From Mucilaginibacter geliditolerans (GTDB lineage: Bacteria > Bacteroidota > Bacteroidia > Sphingobacteriales > Sphingobacteriaceae): DNA of 64,000 nt. The position numbers and the translations under genes were made by a program. The notes under the pieces are model-generated. The model ran no database searches, was not told where the DNA came from, and saw nothing but the letters and a program-made list of their open reading frames with translations. Where the stretch lies: the NCBI RefSeq assembly GCF_014200495.1, contig NZ_JACHBY010000014.1:1-64000 (forward strand). Reading direction: 5' to 3'. Below are positions 48,132 to 55,636 of the stretch, piece after piece (within the stretch, counting starts at the first letter, position 1; each line of letters starts with the position of its first letter).

Positions 48132-49613
48132 TTACGGCTCAACGATCTTCAATATATATTCATTCCCTTCCTTAAAAGCATCGCTTCTTATCAAAGTATC
48201 ATGTATATGTTCCATATCTTCACCTACAAGCGTATTACTGAAAAGCTGTGCCCTTCCAAGCATACGTATATAAGTATCAGTGTTTTCTTGACGTGTTAAT
48301 ACCCTTAATGCTCCTATGTAATCTTCACGAAAAACTGTTGGAATAATAATCCTTGTTTGTTCTGCCTTGACTAACTCTGCATTCATCATTACTCTTGCCA
48401 TTCTACCGTTACCATCTGCAAATGGGTGAATCTCACTAATAAAGAACATCATATAGGCTGCTTTGGCAAACGGATGCTGCAATGCTCTATAAAAGTCGAA
48501 TCCTGCATGCAGTGTTCCTCTAACCAATGTATGATCAACGAATTCAGTGTCTCCCGCATGGTTATTTTGCGTTTTGAACTCACCTGGTTTTTTTGATGGA
48601 CGGGCAGATAGCATTATTCTGTGACGATATTTTAATATACGAATTAATTCCTCTGGTGTAGTAGGGGTTATTTGCATTTCTTTCTTATTGCTAACGATAT
48701 GATAAGTTCCTAATATGTCATGTGAATCTTCATCACGAGAAGGCATCGGTTCCCCCGTTTCTATAATCCTTTGAGCATCTTCTACCTTAAATTTTGTACC
48801 TTCAATAAAATTTGAAAAGTAAGCTTCATAAAATGAAAAATTACGAAATGCTTTTAACGATATATTAATATCTGGAAAATCGGCGAACACTTGTTGCTGA
48901 AGTTCTATAAACAGTTTTTCAAAAAGTGAAATACGAGAGGAATCATAAGGATTCCCAAATGCTCGTGCAATAGCTACAGGTGAAGATAGCAGATTGGTGG
49001 ACCTGGTATTCAGCAATGCACCAATTATTTTATCCAATTTGGCAAACTCCTTTTCCATGTCTAATTCACTGGCAATTTGCCTGGCTTTATCCCGAAGTTC
49101 ATTGAGCCCTTCTTCCCCTCTGATTTGAATAATTTTTTCCAGTTTTTCTTCTATTTCCGGTAAGGCTAACGTTTTAGAATCAGGGCCTATTTTCCTTGAT
49201 TCCTGAAGGTTTTCAAGCATTGCACGTTCTTGTCCACTGACATTCAAGGATGCCGTAAATGGGTAATCGCCTTCGATCATGGGCTTACCTTTCATAATAT
49301 TTAGGGTTAGACCCGGAAGTTTGGCCTTGCGTTCAAACGTGTAAGTTAGAAATAGATTTCCATTGGATGTAGGTTTAAATTCTAGCGCCGACCGATGGCT
49401 AAGTTGAATTCCTGGATAAAGATGTCCTATAATTTTAAATGCATTACGCCTTACTATTTCTACCGGGTTCTCAGTTAAATTAGATGTAAATATTTTGGGC
49501 GCGATTTTAAGCAGCTTGCCTTCATTGTGTAATTGAGATATGCTGCGACTAATATGAGGTGTACTGGAGGAAAAAATAATCTCCTGCAGGTGTAAAGGCG
49601 TGTGTTTGTCCAT
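48132..49613 (-). CDS. Fic protein with N-terminal AbiEi-like domain
   Basis: A 493-residue protein. Residues 1-95 look like an AbiEi-type antitoxin: a winged helix (SRSISQLHNEGKLLKIAPKI) followed by HLYPGIQLSHRSALEF. The C-terminal half is a Fic domain with intact motif HPFADGNGRMAR (396-407) and inhibitory motif SNFIEG (267-272), so it should be self-inhibited in the resting state. Fic enzymes AMPylate or otherwise modify target proteins. It is the first gene of a two-gene unit with the primase-helicase. Tandem operator-like repeats lie 64-121 bases upstream of its start, which would suit autoregulation by the winged helix. Confidence 0.85.
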   Translation of the reverse strand: MDKHTPLHLQEIIFSSSTPHISRSISQLHNEGKLLKIAPKIFTSNLTENPVEIVRRNAFKIIGHLYPGIQLSHRSALEFKPTSNGNLFLTYTFERKAKLPGLTLNIMKGKPMIEGDYPFTASLNVSGQERAMLENLQESRKIGPDSKTLALPEIEEKLEKIIQIRGEEGLNELRDKARQIASELDMEKEFAKLDKIIGALLNTRSTNLLSSPVAIARAFGNPYDSSRISLFEKLFIELQQQVFADFPDINISLKAFRNFSFYEAYFSNFIEGTKFKVEDAQRIIETGEPMPSRDEDSHDILGTYHIVSNKKEMQITPTTPEELIRILKYRHRIMLSARPSKKPGEFKTQNNHAGDTEFVDHTLVRGTLHAGFDFYRALQHPFAKAAYMMFFISEIHPFADGNGRMARVMMNAELVKAEQTRIIIPTVFREDYIGALRVLTRQENTDTYIRMLGRAQLFSNTLVGEDMEHIHDTLIRSDAFKEGNEYILKIVEP

Positions 49614-49676
49614 GGATCACTGGTCTTAGTAATATTTACTGCTAAAATACCGTATATTACGTTAATAGGCAAAAAT

Positions 49677-49734
49677 TTAAGGCTAATTGGTATTTTATTG
49701 CAAATTATTAAGGCTACTTGCATTGGATTGCAAA
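49677..49734. promoter_or_regulatory. Tandem operator-like repeats upstream of the Fic/primase-helicase unit
   Basis: Two imperfect direct repeats lie head to tail: 49677-49704 and 49708-49734. Both open with TTAAGGCTA, contain TTG in the middle and end in ATTGCAAA. A partial third copy (TTAATAGGCAAAA) lies next to them near 49662. They are placed where a repressor of the minus-strand Fic gene would bind. Confidence 0.6.
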
Positions 49735-49826
49735 AAAATAAGTTTAACTATCTTTAATAAATATTAGTCGGCAAATTTTTGAATCTAAATGTTAACATTT
49801 CTATAATAATTCAGATTACTTCAGAT

Positions 49827-49979
49827 AGACCAAAAGACTATTTACTTTTCAAGAGTACTGTTACAATTATGTTACAGCTCAATTTTGATCTTTTAAAAAT
49901 TACCTGTAAATTGGCTTCTGTAAATCAGAAACGCTGTTTTGCCCCATCTAAAATCGGTTAGAGTAGAAGACTCATAATC
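49827..49979. repeat. Cassette-flanking direct repeat B
   Basis: Aligns with 44798-44950 over 153 bases. This copy runs directly into the complete 19-base attachment core at 49969-49987, so recombination between A and B would release a circle of about 5.0 kb carrying only the Fic and primase-helicase genes. Confidence 0.75.
49859..49877 (+). repeat. Island repeat copy 4
   Basis: TGTTACAATTATGTTACAG, matching TGTTAYRRWTRTGTTACAG. It lies 92 bases before the attachment core and 233 bases before the recombinase at 50110. Confidence 0.65.
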
Positions 49980-49987
49980 TTTTGGTC
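49955..49987 (+). pseudogene. tRNA-like D-arm/anticodon-arm fragment with attachment core
   Basis: CGGTTAGAGTAGAA followed by the 19-base core forms the 3' part of a D arm and a full anticodon arm (GAAGA CTCATAA TCTTT, anticodon CAT). Sequence further left cannot form a matching acceptor stem or D stem, and to the right the T arm is absent. It complements the 3' half found at 25424-25467. Confidence 0.65.
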
Positions 49988-50109
49988 AGCTTCAGCAAGT
50001 TTTCTTGTAGAACTTAACGAAATATCGCTCCTAACATCAACTTAGCCATCTTTTAATCCCCAAATTACGGTCGGTTAAATACTGTAATCTTGCGGCTAAA
50101 TCAAATACC

Positions 50110-51348
50110 ATGGCTACGATTTCAGCATTAGTTTACAAACAACAGCAAAAAAATGATGGCACTTATAATGTAAAAATTAGACTGCATCATAAGAACGAAA
50201 GACGACTTATAAAGACCCAGTATTATGTATCTCAACGACATCTGAATGATAAGCTGCAAATTACAGATCCAATTATTAATAATTTGACGAACGACACCAT
50301 TTACGATTATCGAAGGATTATAAGTAAACTCGGCAAAGCACTTAAATCTATGTCCTGTGACGATCTTAAAAATTATCTTGAAGGTGGTGATAGTATAGAC
50401 TTTATAAAGTTTTGTGATGAACATATAGCTATGCTAAAAGAAGCAGACAGAATTGGTACAGCAAATAATCACAGGACTATAAGAAACAGTTTAGTAGATT
50501 ATTTTAAGAAAGAATGCGTAACTATAATTGAGATTAATTCTAATATGCTGTTCGCCTATGATTCTTATTTGCGAACTGGAAGGATAATGAAAAGGAAAAA
50601 TCATTCAGGTTTAGAGGTTATAATCAAAAAGACTGGGTTAAGTGATAATGGATTGCATAGTCATATGAAAGATTTACGTACACTATTTAATGCAGCCCGG
50701 GCACGCTATAACAATGAAGATTTAGGTATATATCAAATAGAGCATAATCCTTTTAAAAAATACAAAGTAGGTCCATCACCGCTAACTAAGAAACGAAATA
50801 TATCTATCGAAGAATTAAAGATAGTAAGAGATTGTAATACAGAACCAGGCAGCAGAGCAGAACTCGCAAAGGATCTCTTCATGCTTTCATTCTATCTCTG
50901 TGGTATGAATGCGGTCGACATTTACAAACTAAAAAAAGAAAATATCCAAGACGGAAGGATTAGTTATAATCGCTCTAAAACAGTACGCCAGAGGAAAGAT
51001 AATGCATTTATAAGTATCAAAATTATCGAAAAGGCACTTCCTTTATTAAATCAATATATAGAGCAGTTATCATTAAAGTATAAAAATAATTTAGGTTTAG
51101 ATACAGCGCTTAGCAAAGGCATGAAAGAGCTACGTGAGATTACGGGTATTCCTAATATTACATTTTATTATGCCCGACATACTTTCGCAAATACAGCCCG
51201 CAATGCTTGCAGAGTAAGTAAAGATGACCTTGATTTAGCTTTAAACCATGTTGATCAGAGGCATAGGATTCTTGACATCTATTTGGATAAGGATTGGGGG
51301 ATTATTGATGAGGTGCAAGAGAAAGTAGTGCAATTGTTAACAAAATAA
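50110..51348 (+). CDS. Tyrosine recombinase/integrase (copy 3)
   Basis: A 412-residue recombinase very similar along its length to the one at 25651 (shared SGLH/NGLH-HM-DLRTLFNAAR, KKYKVG, PLTKKRNI, GLDTALS and RHTFANTARNACR segments). It starts MATISALVYKQQQKNDGTYN. The catalytic end has FYYARHTFANTARN and Tyr in ILDIYLDKDW; box I again has Cys for the usual Arg (FYLCGMNAVD). It begins 122 bases right of the attachment core, so each of the two similar recombinases sits just right of a tRNA-derived core. It ends 29 bases before a T-arm-like scrap and an ene-reductase fragment. Confidence 0.9.
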   Translation: MATISALVYKQQQKNDGTYNVKIRLHHKNERRLIKTQYYVSQRHLNDKLQITDPIINNLTNDTIYDYRRIISKLGKALKSMSCDDLKNYLEGGDSIDFIKFCDEHIAMLKEADRIGTANNHRTIRNSLVDYFKKECVTIIEINSNMLFAYDSYLRTGRIMKRKNHSGLEVIIKKTGLSDNGLHSHMKDLRTLFNAARARYNNEDLGIYQIEHNPFKKYKVGPSPLTKKRNISIEELKIVRDCNTEPGSRAELAKDLFMLSFYLCGMNAVDIYKLKKENIQDGRISYNRSKTVRQRKDNAFISIKIIEKALPLLNQYIEQLSLKYKNNLGLDTALSKGMKELREITGIPNITFYYARHTFANTARNACRVSKDDLDLALNHVDQRHRILDIYLDKDWGIIDEVQEKVVQLLTK

Positions 51349-51376
51349 TAAAGATTGTAGGCCATTCAGATGATGG

Positions 51377-51390
51377 CTGGTTCGAGCCCA
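51377..51390 (+). other. T-arm-like scrap of a tRNA gene
   Basis: CTGGTTCGAGCCCA is identical to the T-arm core in the tRNA fragment at 25424-25467. No acceptor end follows. The recombinase at 50110 therefore lies between a tRNA D/anticodon-arm fragment and a T-arm fragment. Confidence 0.45.
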
Positions 51391-51391
51391 A

Positions 51392-51679
51392 CCTCAGGAT
51401 GAAGGTGGTAGCAGGATATTTGTACAGTTGATGCATACCGGCAGGATCGGTCATGAGGATAACCTGCCGCGCGGGCTGCATTTGGTAAGCAGCGCGGCTG
51501 TAAAAGCGGCAGGGCCCATCTTTACCGATACCAAGGGCATCCAGGAAAATTCTGAGCCGGTAGCGCTGACAACCGAAGGCGTTAAAGATGTTATCAGGGG
51601 GCACGTTGTAGCGGCAAAAAATGCTATTGCAGCAGGTTTTGATGGTATTGAACTTCACGGCGCTAATGGCTTTTTGATA
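51392..51679 (+). pseudogene. Internal fragment of an old-yellow-enzyme-type ene-reductase
   Basis: The frame reads IFVQLMHTGRIGHEDNLPRG, then AVKAAGPIFTDTKGIQE and AAKNAIAAGFDGIELHGANG. This is the central part of NemA-like NADH:flavin oxidoreductases, with the substrate-binding HGAN motif. The N-terminal third and everything after GANGFLI are missing, so the gene is dead. It is the last recognisable debris of the accessory region before the polysaccharide locus resumes. Confidence 0.8.
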
Positions 51680-51753
51680 GCCATGCGCCCTCCAAACAAC
51701 CGGGGCTGTAAGCATAATAGCAGTCAGATATATTTTTTCAATTTTTGCGTTCG

Positions 51754-53349
51754 TTAATTTACCCTGCTTTGCTGTTCCGGGGAAATGGAATCTGTTATAT
51801 GAAAAAAGTCAAAGTCAGCCGATCCCCCTATATTTTTTGTAGCATAATTAAACAAAGCAAAACGATAGCCCATGAAATGCGGGAAGGTATAGGCCATTTT
51901 TAATTGTGTGCCCAATGGTATCCACGTTTTCCCGTTCAGGCTATAAAAAAAATCTGCCACGTCTTTTCTGTTCGTAAAATTGCATTCCGCCTTAAAGTAT
52001 ACTACCTTTTGGTCCAGGGGGATTTTTTGTACTTCTACAGGTTTTCCGGTGCTTGCATTGATCATGACGACAGCTTTGCTATCACCGGCTATTTTGACGC
52101 CAGCCAACCCGTAATTTTTTTGCAAAAGGCCCAAACCTGCAAAATCACCATCTTTCATGTTAGAAATGTCGAGAGAAACTGCCCCGGAGCATACCGGGCC
52201 TATAGTGCGTTGTGTCAATGAATTTCGTGCCATCACGAAATCAGTGTCAATCCGGCCGGTGGTGAGTCGTAAATATCCTTTCCGCGCAGTAACAGACCAC
52301 AAGCTATTATCCGGGTTATGGTTCCATTGCCAAACCAGCGGTAATGCCCGTTCGCCTTTTTTACGAGTAAATTCGTCCGAAGCAACAATGCCGGGAATCA
52401 AACCTTTACCGGCCGGCAAATCGAGAGTATCGGGCACTTTGCCCTTAGTGCCCAAAACGGGCCATCCATCCTCCCACTTTACAGGAACCAAATAGGGAAT
52501 ACGGCCCACTGCGCCATAATCGCGGAACAAATAAGAATACCAGGCCCCATTTGGCGCTTCCACCAATCCGCCTTGCGCCACACCTAAATCCTGGAGGCCA
52601 ATTCGTCCTTCGTACGGCCCGGTGATTTTATCTGCCCGGTGTATGATAACAGTGCGTACGTGGCCCGGTGGCCATGTAATATTGAAAAGATAATATTTGC
52701 TGTTTATCTTAAACAGCTGAGAGCCCTCCGGACCGAGACCAGTGCCGCCCGAAGGCACGTTTGCCTTTTTAATGATAATTTTGTCCGTTCCGCCGGGTTT
52801 TATACCAGAAAGATCGTCCTTTAATTCAACTAACCTTAAATCTCCGCTCCCGCTAATCATATACACTTTTCCGTCATCATCAAAAAACAAGGAGTGATCA
52901 CCCAGGTCGGGGGCAAATGACCTGGCTTTCCACGGACCTTTTTCGATATTTTTAGTACTGTAAATGTGCGTTTTATTGGTATTTGCAGAAAATGTGCTTA
53001 CATAATAGGTGCCATTATGGAAACGAATGGAACTTGCCCACGACCCCTGCCCATATGCGTTTTTGCCATTTGTGAGATTTAATGCATCAACGTTTCCTAA
53101 AGTATCATATGCATAACCCACCATCTTCCAGGTCACCAGGTCATTCGACTTCATAATCGGTACACCGGGACTCATGTGCATCGTTGTGCTGCTCATGTAA
53201 TAGCTATTGCCTACGCGTACTATTGATATGTCTGGTACATCTGCATAAATAATAGGATTAGTGGCCTTTTGCGCGTATAAACACGGCGCTATAAGCGTGA
53301 TAATTAAGGCCGTCATCCATAACCTGTAAATCGCATTTCTCATATTCAC
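51754..53349 (-). CDS. Secreted GH43 beta-xylosidase/alpha-L-arabinofuranosidase
   Basis: Inverting five-bladed-propeller glycosidase of family 43, with a signal peptide (ending APCLYAQ). The catalytic triad is visible as Asp40 (ADVPDIS), Asp151 (LGDHSLFF) and Glu208 (GLGPEGSQLF). A C-terminal concanavalin-like beta-sandwich (about 330-525, ASDEFTRKKGERALPLVWQW) is typical of GH43 beta-xylosidases and shapes the active site. It is the last gene of the minus-strand enzyme run, 38 bases after the GH51 gene. It lacks the shared leader and signal-peptide cassette of the next three genes upstream. Whether xylose or arabinose is released cannot be decided. Confidence 0.88.
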   Translation of the reverse strand: MNMRNAIYRLWMTALIITLIAPCLYAQKATNPIIYADVPDISIVRVGNSYYMSSTTMHMSPGVPIMKSNDLVTWKMVGYAYDTLGNVDALNLTNGKNAYGQGSWASSIRFHNGTYYVSTFSANTNKTHIYSTKNIEKGPWKARSFAPDLGDHSLFFDDDGKVYMISGSGDLRLVELKDDLSGIKPGGTDKIIIKKANVPSGGTGLGPEGSQLFKINSKYYLFNITWPPGHVRTVIIHRADKITGPYEGRIGLQDLGVAQGGLVEAPNGAWYSYLFRDYGAVGRIPYLVPVKWEDGWPVLGTKGKVPDTLDLPAGKGLIPGIVASDEFTRKKGERALPLVWQWNHNPDNSLWSVTARKGYLRLTTGRIDTDFVMARNSLTQRTIGPVCSGAVSLDISNMKDGDFAGLGLLQKNYGLAGVKIAGDSKAVVMINASTGKPVEVQKIPLDQKVVYFKAECNFTNRKDVADFFYSLNGKTWIPLGTQLKMAYTFPHFMGYRFALFNYATKNIGGSADFDFFHITDSISPEQQSRVN

Positions 53350-53387
53350 ATTTGTTTTTTTGTCCTACTATTCGTAGCTGGTTTTAA

Positions 53388-55505
53388 TTATTTAGTTAAT
53401 GTATTTATTTGAAGCACGCTTACTGAATATGGATCGAAAGTCCTTGTAAATTTAGCGCCGGCTACTTTTATTTTGGAGGTAACGGGAACTATTTTTACCG
53501 GATCGCTGATCGTGTTCGTATCTTCGGGTTTATCGCCTTTTATTACCACGAGTGTGCCCTCTGGAGATAACTTTCCAGCCCCATTTAAATCGATATCTAC
53601 CTGCTGCGGCTTTCCTGTTGCATTTACTACTTTAAGAAACAGTTTCCCCGTTTTGGTGTCCTGGGTAGCTACATAAAACATGGTAGGTATGGGTTCGGGC
53701 ATTTTATTGGCGGCACTGTCCTGCTTGGTGGCAGGCCGCGTTTGGGTTGGAATATTGATGCCGGATACAGGGACTACCTTATCGCCGATATAGCTATTAA
53801 ACATTGCTTGTACATAGTACGAGGGTGAACCAAAACTTGTCAATGCATCATAACCTATCAGGTTTGATTCCCATTGCCATGCTTTCGGCGCGGTTGGGGT
53901 AGCCTTATTTACATTTGCAAATAAAGGCGCGTAGCATGAGCGTATAACGAGGTCTGAGTTACGTTCCATACCGGTCATCCAGGCAGCATCACCGAGGGCA
54001 GCATTCAAATTGGTGGTCGGCTTGCCTTCCGTTGTTGCCCATTCACCTACAAACACTTTATATCCATTGCGGTCGTAGTTATCGTAATGTGCCGCGTCCG
54101 CTTCCATCCCCCAGGCATCGCGGTAGTAATGTTCATCTACAACTTCGGGCTCGCGAATTGTTAATTTACCTCTTCCCCCAAGCCAATCCTTACCGCCGAT
54201 TGTTGCAATACAGTGAAGGTTTGGATATTTGGCTTTAATGCCATCATAAAACTGGGCAAAACGTCCACCGTAACTACCAGACTCATCAAACCCGTCTTCG
54301 TTACCAATCTCAACATAGCTGAGTTTAAAAGGTGCCGGGTGCCCATCTGCCGCGCGCTTAGCGCCCCAGTACGTGTGTATGTCGCCGGTAACATATTCAA
54401 TTTCATCCAACGCATCATCTACATATGGTTTTAAAAGCGGCCCCGCGTCCACATGGTCACCATCAAGTGAATAGCCGGCATAAACGGCAAGCAGCGGTTC
54501 CATTTTAAGGTCTTCGCACCATTCTAAAAATTCAAGTAATCCCATTCCGTCAGTGGGGCGGTAGCCCCATGAGCCGGTATGGCCGGGCCGCCCCTCAAGC
54601 GGCCCCAAAGTGGTCTTCCATGGAAATGCATCGTTCAATTTGGGGCCTTCAAGGAAATTACCGCCGGGGAAACGCAAAAACTTCGGCTTCATATCAGCCA
54701 ATAACTTCATTATATCTTTCCGGTTCCCGTTGGGACGGTTGTGATAAGTTGGCGGAAATAACGAGACGAGGTTAAAATAATAAACCCCTGTGCGGTTTGT
54801 TGAAATAACAAAACGGGCGGCTGATGTTGGTTTAACATCAGCGCCTGTTGTTAATTTAAGTTCATATTTTTTCCAAAAGGTGCTTTTTACCAAATTAATA
54901 GTGCCCGAGGCATATACCGTTTTACCGTCATTGCTTTCTATGCTTACGGTTATGGGCCCGGCCGTGTTATCCGCAATTACCGGAACAGCAACTGTAGGCT
55001 TGGGATCCCAGGGGTGGGGGGGGAATGGCTTGTTGTCCGTACCCTTAATATAAAAAGAAGCGTTATAAGTTGTATTAGGCAAAACAGGTATGCCCCAATA
55101 ACCTTCATTTGCAATACCGGCCCTGCCACCGCCGGTATCAACCACAAGTCTTAAACAAGTAGTTAACGCGCCATTAATTGCCTGGCGCTGCTGATCAGTA
55201 GGTACATTGCCGGGGTTTGCGGCAACTAATTGAATCGTGGCCTTCGCACCTCCCTCCCTGATCAGACTCCATGCTTCCGGCGTATTTGGGTTGTCCTTAA
55301 ATATCCGGTTTTTGATCAGTTCGGCATACAAACCACCATCATACGAATGGTTGATCTCTTCGGTCATTAACCCATACAGTTGCGGACTTACGTTTGCGCC
55401 AGGTTTAGTTAAATCAAGCGTAAGCTTAGGGTTTTGCGCTTTCAAGCTTGTTGCAGTGAACAGGAACAGGCACAAACTTGAAATGGGTAATAATTTTTTC
55501 ATCAT
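53388..55505 (-). CDS. Secreted GH51 alpha-L-arabinofuranosidase
   Basis: Retaining arabinofuranosidase of family 51, 705 residues, with signal peptide MMKKLLPISSLCLFLFTATS ending LKAQ. A carbohydrate-binding jelly roll occupies about residues 85-245 (YNASFYIKGTDNK, GVYYFNLVSLFPPTYHNRPN). In the barrel, PKFLRFPGGNFLEG is a family signature, Glu403 in VEIGNEDGF is the acid/base residue and Glu488 in FVGEWATTEG the nucleophile. The C-terminal beta-sandwich finishes the protein. Its 5' end, including the leader and signal peptide, is nearly identical to those of the genes at 56992 and 58562. It releases arabinose from arabinan, arabinoxylan or xyloglucan side chains. Confidence 0.92.
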   Translation of the reverse strand: MMKKLLPISSLCLFLFTATSLKAQNPKLTLDLTKPGANVSPQLYGLMTEEINHSYDGGLYAELIKNRIFKDNPNTPEAWSLIREGGAKATIQLVAANPGNVPTDQQRQAINGALTTCLRLVVDTGGGRAGIANEGYWGIPVLPNTTYNASFYIKGTDNKPFPPHPWDPKPTVAVPVIADNTAGPITVSIESNDGKTVYASGTINLVKSTFWKKYELKLTTGADVKPTSAARFVISTNRTGVYYFNLVSLFPPTYHNRPNGNRKDIMKLLADMKPKFLRFPGGNFLEGPKLNDAFPWKTTLGPLEGRPGHTGSWGYRPTDGMGLLEFLEWCEDLKMEPLLAVYAGYSLDGDHVDAGPLLKPYVDDALDEIEYVTGDIHTYWGAKRAADGHPAPFKLSYVEIGNEDGFDESGSYGGRFAQFYDGIKAKYPNLHCIATIGGKDWLGGRGKLTIREPEVVDEHYYRDAWGMEADAAHYDNYDRNGYKVFVGEWATTEGKPTTNLNAALGDAAWMTGMERNSDLVIRSCYAPLFANVNKATPTAPKAWQWESNLIGYDALTSFGSPSYYVQAMFNSYIGDKVVPVSGINIPTQTRPATKQDSAANKMPEPIPTMFYVATQDTKTGKLFLKVVNATGKPQQVDIDLNGAGKLSPEGTLVVIKGDKPEDTNTISDPVKIVPVTSKIKVAGAKFTRTFDPYSVSVLQINTLTK

Positions 55506-55570
55506 GAAAGTTAATTTTATTTATTGTATTTTTAACACTTATTTTATAAGGCCAACGGGTCATTTCAATT
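55429..55570 (-). repeat. Shared leader/signal-peptide cassette, copy 1 (GH51)
   Basis: The segment covers codons for the signal peptide (LLPISSLCLFLFTATSLKAQ) and about 65 bases of leader. It is nearly identical to 56919-57060 and 58485-58635, while the genes that follow encode unrelated folds. Confidence 0.85.
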
Positions 55571-55636
55571 AAAATTTCCCTCGGGTACAAATCTTACGCG
55601 AACGACTACATTAAGTAAATTCTTAAGCCCTTATTT

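Larger units (their letters stand above)
25424..49987. mobile_element. Putative integrative island bounded by 19-base direct repeats
   Basis: Identical 19-base repeats at 25424-25442 and 49969-49987 enclose about 24.5 kb. A tyrosine recombinase gene lies 208 bases inside the left repeat, and another lies just outside the right one. The right repeat is preceded by D-arm-like sequence and the left repeat is followed by a T arm and acceptor end. Joining the two would therefore recreate a tRNA-like sequence from D arm to 3' end on an excised circle. The contents are accessory: recombinases, toxin-antitoxin, Fic, primase-helicase, efflux and many gene fragments. No conjugation genes are present, so it would be an integrative or mobilisable island, or a stack of several. 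The extent is inferred. Confidence 0.55.

Noticed and set aside
49779..49961. 60-codon plus-strand frame upstream of recombinase 3
   Set aside because: It coincides with the direct repeat B and the attachment region, whose partner copy at 44798 does not conserve the frame.
24000..51700. CRISPR array or conjugation genes in the island
   Set aside because: No regularly spaced repeats with unique spacers were seen, and no relaxase, coupling protein or Tra-type genes are present.
51428..51757. Intact small protein of 109 residues
   Set aside because: It is an internal fragment of an ene-reductase reading into unrelated sequence after GANGFLI.
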